Assembly (NCBI GenBank): GCA_027924645.1
Contig: BSBN01000242.1
Location: forward strand, 3,472,001 to 3,536,000
Length of the DNA stretch: 64,000 nucleotides
Direction: 5' to 3'
Source: Cunninghamia lanceolata
Lineage: Eukaryota; Streptophyta; Pinopsida; Cupressales; Cupressaceae
Part shown: positions 1-9,359 of the stretch, piece by piece
Layout of the letters: each line of letters begins with the position of its first letter
Position numbering within the stretch: the stretch's first letter is position 1
The notes under the pieces: model-generated
Told to the model about the DNA's origin: nothing
What the model saw: the letters and a program-made list of their open reading frames with translations, nothing else
Database searches by the model: none
Made by a program: the position numbers and the translations under genes

Positions 1-711
1 TATTCTACCTTGCCCCACAAAATTCCCCCCACCCCCAAAATTACATTTGAATTTCAAATCTGTAGAAGGAAGACAATTTTGGATAGTCCAATGTCTTAAT
101 TGTTTTTCTTGGTGGTTGGGCACAACGATGCAACCTTTTGTACCTGGTCTATGGAGTTTGTTGTCTAGCTTCTATGTTTCTTGAGACTCTAGTAGGTGAA
201 AATTTTTGTCTAGGTATCACTCGAGTGATAGCCATGAATTTTGACCCATACTGTTCCAAGAATTTTAAATTTAGATGTGTTGAATCTTGCTTGTGCTAGC
301 CTAGTGTTGTAGACTCTCTTAGGATGACATGGGGAGGCTATAGGTACCAAAATTGTAGAGCTGAGATGTAAGAAGTTGCTTTGTCTTGCCATGGTTGCAT
401 GTCGTGTGGGCTGTCAAATGAGATTATTGGTGTTAGATTAGATAGTACATGTTATTTTTTGAGATACTTCACTCCTTGCCTTTTTTTGAAACCTTGTAAG
501 CACACCACACATATCAAACAAGGCAATGACTTTGCTTTATACTTAATGACACAGGTGGGGCTTGCAAATACTTTATAACGAACCTTCCTTTCTTTTGCTT
601 CTTTGTCTTACCCATGTGCCATTATGTTGAGGCCTCCTGGGAAAACTGGTGCTGGCAACCTTTGAAAAATCCTACAAATAATTAGATCAAAATTGTTTTG
701 GATGATTGGAC
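1..711. other. Unassigned flanking sequence
   Basis: No convincing gene, transposase or LTR is visible. Open frames are short (60-65 codons) and lack recognisable motifs. Bases 707-711 (TGGAC) are the left target-site copy of element N and recur at 8216-8220, so this stretch was continuous with 8216 before N inserted. Confidence 0.6.
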
Positions 712-1803
712 TGTTGATAACTGAGAGGGGTGGGGGTGAATCAGTTATCCTAATTATTTCTTCTTTTGAACTTTCTTATTAATCAATGCAGCATTAATTC
801 AAACAAGCGAACATTACCATGAAATGCAAAACACATGACACAATATTTTTGACGTGGAAACCCTGTTAAGGGAGAAAACCACGGGGTGATTAACCCAAAG
901 ATTATTCTCTATTAGAAGAATAAGGAATTACAAAATGGCACTTGCCAATTAGGGCTCACTGCCCGAGCACACTGCTCACAAAGGAGGCACACTGCCTACA
1001 AGGAGACACACTGTCTACAAAAGAATGTTATACAATACTTGAACTGATTGGAAGCATCCACATATGCTAGAGTTCAGTTCCGGTTAGGCTTAGTACACTG
1101 ATCTGCTGCACTTCATCTTTCCTCTTCTCTTTATTCTGCTTTCCTTTCACATACCAGATGTTTCTTACTGCTTCTGCTCTGCTCTGCACTTATTCGCATA
1201 TCACATCACACAACCACACATCTCACAACTAAATCCATCCTATATATATATCCGCACTAGTGATTTCATTATCTTTCTAGTCGGCACCCGGAATAGTCTA
1301 TCTTCTCACAAACTCTGTTCTGTCGGCTGAATCCTTGCATATCAAGTAATGCGGATCAAGCATATACTTGTAGAAATCATTAATCATGTCGGCTAAACAT
1401 AATCCATGTCTTCATAACCTTTACCACTGTCAGAAACACATCCGGAGAGCAATCTGATGTTCTGTCAGTCAGTTCTTCTTCTATTCACACTGTTACTCAG
1501 GAATCCGGTATTCAACTGTTCATATCTTTTTCCTTGTCCATCACCGGAGGCTAAATCCTTGGAATCTATTCTCAAGGTAGTCCTCTTGACTTTCCCAAAT
1601 CTGCACTGCACCAAGATACTTCCTCTGAGAGATCTGGACCAGTCTATCGGACCTTGCCACATGCTCTGTTCTTTTTCACCGGACCACAATAATCTTCATT
1701 CTGACTTCCGGTAGAGACACACCATGACTTGCGGATATGTAAGATGACCTTTGTTGCCATCAATGACAACAACCATGAATCCATATAGTGTCTCTTGCCA
1801 ACA
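712..1803 (-). repeat. 3' LTR of element N
   Basis: TGTTG...CAACA ends, about 1092 bp. In element orientation it has a TATA-like run (plus positions 1241-1250), then the four-palindrome array (952-1016), a conserved CCACGTC block, and a terminal hairpin with a G/C-run loop (717-748). It differs from the partner LTR by a 4-bp indel in the G run, a 1-bp indel near 1571 and about 36 substitutions. Confidence 0.92.
952..1016 (-). other. Four-palindrome array in R-U5 of the N 3' LTR
   Basis: Read on the minus strand, four 13-nt palindromes follow each other: 1004-1016, 985-997, 965-977 and 952-964. Arms are AGAC/GTCT, AGGC/GCCT, GAGC/GCTC and GGGC/GCCC, each around a CAGTG core. All four are perfect in this copy. 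The homologous array in copia E is at 40889-40952. Confidence 0.7.
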
Positions 1804-1815
1804 ATCTCCCCCTTT
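1804..1815 (-). promoter_or_regulatory. Polypurine tract (PPT) of element N
   Basis: On the minus strand this reads AAAGGGGGAGAT directly before the 3' LTR, the same tract as in copia D and E. Further G-run tracts lie at about 1865-1873, 1908-1917 and 1949-1958. A PPT primes plus-strand DNA synthesis in LTR elements. Confidence 0.85.
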
Positions 1816-2039
1816 GGCATTGATGGCCACACTTAGTGAAAAATGACTAAGTGTTTACACTATGCTCCCCCTTGGCTGATGCTCTATCTTTATATACATT
1901 TTCCGAAGCTCCCCCTTAGTTGGATTCCTCATTTTTCACTGCTCCTCACTCCCCCTTTGACATCAATGGCAAAGGGTAGGGTAGGGTCCGCACATCAAAA
2001 TTTTCAAAATTTTACTATACTTAGCCGTATATTACATAC

Positions 2040-5000
2040 TCACATAAACTGAAGAATGTCTCCAAAGGATGTCTTCAATTGGACCAGTTCTTTAGCCCAA
2101 CTTTGTTTCATTCTATCCAAAATTGAAATGTGACCACTCAACAAAAATGCAAAAGCTTCTTCCCTCTTGAGATCTGTCGGATCATTGGTTTGGGCGGTAG
2201 TCTGAGCATCACTTATGGCCTCATGCATGGTCTCTAACTTAGGGATAATAATCCTTCTAAGTTCTCCCATCTGGTTAATTATATTCTTCCTTTCCTTCTC
2301 CAGGTTCTTTATTGCATTTGTGATTGCAATTGTTTGACATTCTTGATTTACTATGGAGGAAGAAAGAGGATCAAAACTTTGAGACAAACTTAGTAGTTTG
2401 TCTTGTTCCTCTTTTATTTTCTTCTCAATTTCTACTGTTGCTTTTGACCAGGAGATACAAAATTTGTAAATGTCACCGCCATCCTTAAGAGCATTTTCTA
2501 GGCTCTTTATCCCAATACTCATATTTCTCCTATCATGAGAGATTAATCCTAGTACATCTGAGAATCTCTTATCCAAAAACTCCTTCCGGACCTTTTCTTC
2601 AGCTGATTTTTCTAGAGAATCAAAATGTGTACCAACACTGCTGACTAAGGTTTTGAGATTACCGGAAGAGGAGGCTGTGGGATCTTTCTGGACCAATGGC
2701 ATAATCTTTTCAAGCAATCCGGAAGTAGCTTCTATCAACTCACAGTCTTCCATATGAGACTTTAGGAGTTTTTCATTTGCCTTAGCATTTGCAAATGAAG
2801 CTATCTTCATTGTCTGTACCGGAGAGAGGGAATCAAAATTGAATGGACCTTGTAGAAGCTCCGGTTCGTCAATCTCTATTGTTTCTTTGCTCAGAAATTT
2901 TTGAACAGTTTGTGCAGTGTCTCTTGCTGGAGACAGATGTTTCTTCTCTTCTGCAGTCTTAGAGCTGTCCTTTGGAGTTTTCTCTCCTTCTATATTCCCA
3001 CCACTAGCAGTTGTGGTTTTCTCTGATGAAGTCTTCTATCCCTCTGCAACCTTTGCACTGTCACTTTCTTTTTCTTTCACCTCTGCTTCTTTCTCTTGTA
3101 ATTTTTCTTCTTCTTTAGATCCGGAGACTGTAGGGGAAACTGGAGGAGAGATGTTAGTCTGTTCAAGGGCCACTTCTTCCGGAGCAGAGGATTCCAAGTC
3201 CATAGCTGTTTCTGCACCCAAGTCCTCTACAATAGGAATGTTGAACCTTTTGAATGTATTCTAGAGGATCTCTTCAGTGTCCTTGGCTACCTTATCGGTC
3301 TCACCAAGCATAAGCTGATTCATCCTTGCTTTGCTCCTGAATTCATCCTTGTAGTCTTTGAATATCATGTTCATTGTCTTGTGATCAATTGAAGGATATA
3401 GCTGAATAGCTATCTGTTCCCTGATCTCAAGGTCTTTTGCCATGGCATTGGTCTTTCTCATTTTCAACTCCTTCTCTAAACTCTTAGGAATCAGAGAGAT
3501 GATTTCAATAAAAGCTTTATTGTAAATGTTCAGATACCTAATTGTAGCTTCCTGTAGGATCTTTTGGTCAGCCTCATTGTAGTCATCATAGAATTCGGCC
3601 ATTGGTTGAAGATTTCCATCCATAGTGACTGATTTGATTACACTCTCTAGAGACAGGGTGGGCTTTTCAACAAATTTCTCTACCATTTCTTCCTTGTCTT
3701 GGCCTGTGGAGGGTTTACCGGATCCTTTCTTCTTCTGCTTCTTTATTTCCTTTACTCCCTCATCTGATTCGGTTTCCTCTTCATCTCTTTGACTTTCATA
3801 AGCCCTTGTGGCTTTTGTCTTGGATCTTTTGCTGGATGCCTGGACTTCCAGTTTTGAGCTTTTGGCTGTGGCAGGTACAGATCTTTTTGATGATCTGGTC
3901 TGGGTGGAGGTTTCTACCGGAACACTTTCTTCACTTTTCTTTTCTGCCCTCTTCTTCTCTTTCTCATCCTCTTCCTTCTTCTTCTTGTGAGCATCAAGTG
4001 CCTCCATTGAGATCCCAAGGCCTTGTGCTATATGTTCTACTTCTTTTCTAACCTTCCTCTTGATCTCTGGTTCTCTGAGTTCAACATGGATTTTTATACT
4101 CAGCTCCTCAAAGGTTCTGAACCTTTCTACCTTTGGATCTTTAGGCTGACTTAGCATGTGTTGAACATGCAGCTCCACAATCTGTTCATCCACTTCATAC
4201 CCCATGGGTATGATCCACACAGTTCTTGGTTCTACTGCCTCCATTAGGCACTGATCTATTTCTACCATGAATCATACTGTGTCTTTGTACATTTCAACAA
4301 GAGACTGGGGAATTCTTTCTCTTGCTTGCATCATACTCTAAAAGTTCTTGAAATATCCCCACATGGCTGTATTTCTTGCTTTAGCATCCCCAAGTCCATG
4401 CAAGTAATCTCTGATTTGGATGGCAACTGGTCTATCATTCTGCCATATCCATCCACTGGATCCGTGAAGCTCATTCATGTAATAAAAGAATAGACAAAGG
4501 ATCAAACTACCATACTTGAAGGAGTTCTTCTTGTCCTTCTTAATCTTCTACAGATTTTCCAAAAGTTGGTTTAGAAGAAGCTCACACAAATCATAGTCTG
4601 CATTCTCTTTTAGCATTTGATAAGCTATGTAAATTGCAGTTCCTGGAACTGAATTTTCCCTACTGGAGTGATAGATCTTGTAACCAATTATCCTAGATGC
4701 AAATTTGACATCTGGTTCAGTGATGTCTTCAATTGTCATAGCTCTCTTATCAAATCTTGATCTGGTTGCATCACTAACTGTTTGATTTTTGACAGACTTG
4801 AGGATAGGTATTCCACCGGATGAGTGCAGACCGGTTACAGCCCTAATTGCATCTTTGGTGATCTTGAAAGGCTTGTTCAACCATAGGAAATTGTCATGCA
4901 CTCTACTTAGTACATATCGGACCCATTCATCTTCTTCAAAATAGGGGAAATGAATGCACTGTGCAAAGTGCTTATCTCGGATGGCTTTGTACTGAGGTTT

Positions 5001-5231
5001 AATCTCAAAGGAGTCGTCTATCAACTGTTTGTGATATATATCCATCAATTTTGATTCTCCAAAGTATTCAATATTCGCATGTATATAAACCCTAATGTCC
5101 TCCATATGCAATACACCATGCGGAACACTAGAGAAGGCTCCTAGGGGATCTACCTCCAAAGATTTGTATGGATGTTTCTTGAATGTGGGGCGAGGTCTAT
5201 CAGAGATCTTAACTATATTCAGAGTAGCCAT
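2040..5231 (-). pseudogene. ORF2 of element N: unrecognised protein of about 1,060 aa
   Basis: Open pieces ending at 4548, 3261, 3036 and 2040 all share one minus-strand frame and are separated only by single stop codons (about five). They therefore represent one former ORF. The chosen start is the ATG at 5231 (reads MATLN), because the frame becomes protein-like there. The N-terminal third looks like a compact globular domain rich in aromatic residues. The middle (about residues 420-520) is a lysine/glutamate-rich stretch with likely nuclear-localisation clusters such as KEIKKQKKK. The C-terminal part is charged and helical, like a coiled coil. No retropepsin, integrase, RT, RNase H or zinc motif is present. 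I do not recognise the family; the N-terminal domain recalls uncharacterised plant transposon-borne proteins, but that is only an impression. It lies downstream of the knuckle gene with about 650 bp between. Confidence 0.65.
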
Positions 5232-5882
5232 TTTTTCAAAAGATTTGTAGTGAGATATTGAAAACGGAAAATACCTTATGCACCTTCGGCTACACGGAGT
5301 GGTTGGATTGATTTTTGTATGTAATGACTTCTGCAAGTGATCTTCAGTGAACTTGATGATCTTTGTTGCAGAGCTCCACTTTTCACTTCTTCTTGAGTGC
5401 AGAATGAACAAGTGATTTATGAGAAATCCCTTATATTGCTCCACAAACCCTAATATCTGATTGCAATAAATGCTCAACCTACATTATTTTGGTTTGCCTT
5501 ATTCAGATGACTTGAAGAACCGGATCAGTCCAGATCTTTGAACATCATGTGGATCTTCCAACCATGAACAAATCAAGATGACACATCACAAGGACATCCC
5601 AAACACTCTGTCCAATCCGCAGAATAAGGCAATGCACTTCCGGATGTCTCCAGACCTTTTTGTAATCCTCTGTCATTCCGGAGCATCTCCCAGAACAGGT
5701 CTTACTTGATCGATCACAACTTCTTCACATCTTCATGCGGACCTCTAAAATCTTATCTAGATCATCTCAAGACTCATATCTACAAACCCTTTACTCCGCA
5801 TCTTGTGCCACATCCGACACCACTTGATTGGCTAGGGGAACAAGATTTTCTTTATGTCTCCCCCTGAGCCAGAGCTCACCTT
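5232..5882. other. Spacer between ORF1 and ORF2 of element N
   Basis: About 650 bp with no long coding frame that continues either neighbour. The minus frame of ORF2 stays open upstream of its ATG to 5477, but this part looks non-coding. It may hold a leader or intron for expression of ORF2; nothing decisive is seen. Confidence 0.4.
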
Positions 5883-7061
5883 TTAATTTCTGGAAGGAAT
5901 ATCAGCACCAGAGTCTGGTGCGGATCCAACCTCTACATTCTCTAAACTTTTCTTCACCCAAATCTTGTTCAGCTCATTCCTAACTTCATCTGCATTCATC
6001 TTTTGTTTACCCTTGTCTTGATTCTGATTATATACCAGACCTCTTTTGTCTTGATTCTTGCTTCTGCAGACTTTTGCATTATGACCAGACCTATTACAGA
6101 TTTGGCAAATAACATTTCCTTGCATATTTGACTGATAACCTCTTGATCTGCATTGATTAGCCATATGACCTACTCTATTGCATGCAAAGCATCTACCATT
6201 GAATGATTTGTTCATTTGCATATTTCTGCATTCATGAGACTTGTGTCCATACCTTTTGCAGTTAAAGCACTGTCCGGAGAAGGATGAATTAGTCTGATTC
6301 ATTCTCTTTCAGCACTGATTAGCTTTGTGACCAAAGTGATTGCAGTTGTGGTAGTATCCATTGAAGGATGGATATCTTTGAGCATTGGGCTGTCTTACCA
6401 GAGGTCTTCTAGGCCTGTTCCTTGGATTTTCTGATCCAAAATTCTTTTGACCAGATCTGGAGCTTTCTCCTTTCTCATATCCCAAACCATACTTGTCATC
6501 TTCCCTCTTTTGACTTCCAAGAAGAACTTCAAGTTGAGCAGAACTTATCTTGAATTTCTCTTTATATTCATTTGCTGTTTGAAGATCTCTTTTGAGAGAG
6601 ACAATTTGATCCTCAAGATTTTCTTCATTATCTTTGGCATCTTCAAGATCAGATTCAAGATGTCTGATAATCCTATCCATCTGGTGGCAATCTTCTGATT
6701 TCTCTTTAAGAGATTGTCTTAGATTGTCTTCAATTTTTCTTTTCTCTTCAATCTCTTGAGTAAACTTTATAACTCCTGATTCCATTTCATGTCTTACCAC
6801 AATGACTTCTTTTGATAACTTTTCACATAACTTGGTTTTCTCAGTCAATTCTTCATTTGCATTACTTTCTTCACTTTGTCTTGCCAATTGTTGGAGCAGT
6901 TCCTTTCTCTTTTTCATAGAGAGACTTAATTTGTCCTTTAGTTCTCTCATGAATTCATCAGCCTGTTTGAGTCTTTCCTTTAATTCATTGACTTCAGAGT
7001 TTGACTATTCAAGATCCTCAAGGGTAGTCTTGAGTTGTTCCCTTAAACCATATGCATCCAT
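5883..7061 (-). pseudogene. ORF1 of element N: coiled-coil protein with CCHC zinc knuckles (gag-like)
   Basis: One frame of about 392 codons from the ATG at 7061 to the stop at 5883, with two in-frame stops (near 7008 and between the pieces at 6303-6309). The first 230 residues are a long heptad-like coiled coil rich in K, E, L and Q. A basic linker (RPRRPLVRQ) follows. Four knuckles of the form C-X2-C-X4-H-X4-C come next: CFNCKRYGHKSHEC, CFACNRVGHMANQC and CQICNRSGHNAKVC, preceded by a damaged one in which the first cysteine reads tyrosine (YHNCNHFGHKANQC). CCHC knuckles are the RNA-binding signature of Gag nucleocapsid. The first gene after the PBS is where gag would sit, so a packaging role is inferred. 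The ORF ends soon after a DSGA tetrapeptide, which may be chance or a protease remnant. Confidence 0.75.
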
Positions 7062-7112
7062 TTGAACTCCCAGATCTTCCTCAAGCTGTTAGGCTCGATT
7101 AGGAGGAACTTA

Positions 7113-7124
7113 GCTCTGATACCA
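7113..7124 (-). promoter_or_regulatory. Primer binding site of element N
   Basis: The minus strand reads TGGTATCAGAGC two bases inside the 5' LTR, the standard plant initiator tRNA-Met primer site. It is identical to the core PBS of copia E (41234) and chromovirus B (53584). The leader that follows also resembles that of E (AAGTTCCTC, then a GCTTGAGGA block). Confidence 0.9.
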
Positions 7125-7126
7125 AT

Positions 7127-8215
7127 TGTTGATAACTGAGAGGGGGGTGAATCAGTTATCCTAATTATTTCTTCTTTTGAACTTTCTTATTAATCAATGC
7201 AGCATTAATTCAAACAAGCAAACATTACCATGAAATGAAAAACACATGACACAGTATTTTTGACGTGGAAACCCTGTTAAGGGAGAAAACCATGGGGTGA
7301 TTAACCCAAAGATTATTCTCTGTTAGAAGAATAAGGAATTACAAAATGGCACTTGCCAATTAGGGCTCACTGCCTGAGCACACTGCTCACAAAGGAGGCA
7401 CACTACCTACAAGGAGACACACTGTCTACAAAAGAATGTTATACAATACTTGAACTGATTGGAAGCATCCACATATGCTGGAGTTCAGTTCCGGTTAGGC
7501 TCAGTACACTGATCTGCTGCACTTCATCTTTCCTCGTCTCTTTATTCTGCTTTCCTTTCACATACTGGATGTTTCTTATTGCTTTTGCTTTGCTCTGCAC
7601 TTATTCACATATCACATCACACAACCACACATCTCACAACTAAATCCATCCTATATATATATCCGCACTAGTGATTTCATTATCTTTCTAGTTGGCACCC
7701 GGAATAGTCTATCTTCTCACAAACTCTGTTCTGTCAGCTGAATCCTTGCATATCAAGTAATGCTGATCAAGCATATACTTGTAGAAATCATTAATCATGT
7801 CATCCAAACATAATCCATGTCTTCATAACCTTTACCACTGTCAGAAACACATCCGGAAAGCAATCTGATGTTTTGTCAGTCAGTTCTTCCTCTATTCACA
7901 CTATTACTCAGGAATCCGGTATTCAACTATTCATATCTTTTTCCTTGTCCATCACCGGAGGCTAAATCCTTGGAATCTATTACTCAAGGTAGTCCTCTTG
8001 ACTTTCCCAAATCCGTACTGCACCAAGATACTTCCTCTGAGAGATCCGGACCAGTCTGTCGGACCTTGCCACATGCTCTGTTCTTGTTCACCGAACCACA
8101 ATAATCTTCATTCTGACTTCCAATAGAGACACACCATGACTTGCGGATATGTAAGATGACCTTTGTTGCCATCAATGACAACAATCATGAATCCATATAG
8201 TGTCTCTTGCCAACA
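7127..8215 (-). repeat. 5' LTR of element N
   Basis: About 1089 bp with TGTTG...CAACA ends, followed by TSD TGGAC at 8216-8220. A TATA run at 7652-7662 is the likely core promoter on the minus strand. The palindrome array is at 7363-7427, with one arm base changed in the second and fourth units. The terminal hairpin ATAACTGA/TCAGTTAT is at 7132-7159. Confidence 0.92.
7652..7662 (-). promoter_or_regulatory. TATA-like promoter of the N 5' LTR
   Basis: A TATATATATA run lies on the minus strand upstream of the conserved R-U5 block, in the same relative place as TATAAATA in copia E and TATAAAG in copia D. The start site itself cannot be seen. Confidence 0.5.
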
Positions 8216-9274
8216 TGGACAACATGCATTTGACAAGATTATGAACATCTTTAAATTTCAACAGGGGACAAAAACTACAAATTTGAATTGGAGTAGGGAG
8301 GCCCACGGATGTTGTGTGGTATTCTTATTGATCAGAGAATGAGGTGGGATAGATCTGCTACTTGTAGTCAAGAATTCACTACAAGACCCATAGGTATGTG
8401 GGAAAGGCAAACTTTGCAAAGCAATTCCACAGTTGCATAAAAATATAGAGTATTCAACCTACACGGGTTAATGTGCTACTTGGGGTTTTATAAAGAAGCC
8501 ATAAAACAAATGAGAAGAGGTAATGCGACTATTCTTGGATACCTAAGGATTTCTTATGTCAACCTCATTGGTGTTTGTTGGTTCCCAAAATAACCATAAC
8601 CTAAAACCATGAAACATTTCACAATCACCTAGGCCAAGGGTGTCATCAAGGTGATTGGAAAGAGGCTTGTCAACAAGTTTAGGGTGATTTTGGCCAACAT
8701 TACAAAAGTCGGTAGGCTCCTCTACACTTTGAGCTCAGCTAGGCTTTAGAGGGATATTCCAAGGGGTATACCTTAACAAGTATTGAGTTCAAACAAGATG
8801 AACAACTAAAAACCAATGAACAACCAAACACATCCCATTATCTTGATCCCAAAATTGTCACTTAACCAAGAACAACTAGTTGTCACAAAACCCTTATATA
8901 GCTTATGTAACCATGCATGGATGACCCATATGAAATAGATTCATTTATATTTACTTGAAATAATTCTCTATTTATACTGACAATCAAGGATTCATAGAAA
9001 TAATGGTTCTTAAGAAAACAACAAACTAAAACCTACTCTATGGGCAACAGAGTCATAGTTTATTAAGAAAACAACAAACTGAAACCAAAGGAACAATGAG
9101 CTATGTATTTGCATACAACATAGAATATGAAATCTTGAAACATAACATACTTAGTGTTTAGGAGTAAAAAGAGGGGTTTTAATTTCAAGGGTAAATCCTC
9201 CCTTCACACCTTACATTCAAGGACATAAATTGAGTGAAGCCATAATCTCTTGTAAGAGGGCTCTTCTATAGATT
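8216..9274. other. Unassigned sequence between elements N and D
   Basis: About 1 kb without a supported gene or repeat boundary. Short frames give no known motif. It continues the sequence ending at 711 and rejoins 14549 once N and D are removed. It ends with AGATT, the left target copy of element D. Confidence 0.6.
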
Positions 9275-9358
9275 TGTTGCAAATATGTGCCTAAGCAGTG
9301 TTGTTATTGATGTCAACATATCTTTGTTACCATTGGTGTCAACTGTATCCTATTTTGT
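9275..9358 (+). repeat. Truncated 5' LTR of element D
   Basis: Only about 84 bp remain, matching the first 84 bp of the right LTR with five differences. The match stops at CCTATTTT, after which gag sequence begins directly (GGCAAAATTTCAGC). This is a deletion joint, not an LTR end. Confidence 0.85.
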
Positions 9359-9359
9359 T

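Larger units (their letters stand above)
712..8215 (-). mobile_element. Element N: non-autonomous (pol-less) LTR retrotransposon
   Basis: The element has two LTRs of about 1.09 kb (712-1803 and 7127-8215), a 5-bp target duplication TGGAC, a tRNA-Met-type PBS inside the right LTR and a polypurine tract inside the left LTR. The last two set the orientation as minus. The internal 5.3 kb encodes two long decayed proteins, a coiled-coil/zinc-knuckle protein and a large unknown protein. I found no protease, integrase, reverse transcriptase or RNase H motif on either strand. The LTR tips (TGTTG/CAACA), R-U5 sequence, leader and PPT resemble those of copia E. The LTRs differ at about 36 sites by eye, so the insertion is clearly older than E. 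Absence of pol is the type of a large retrotransposon derivative; mobilisation in trans is inferred. Confidence 0.9.

Noticed and set aside
5883..5960. DSGA at the end of N ORF1 as a retropepsin
   Set aside because: The frame ends a few residues later and lacks the rest of the protease fold; probably chance.
8216..9274. A host gene in the gap between N and D
   Set aside because: No frame gives a recognisable domain, and splice-like signals do not join into a coherent product.
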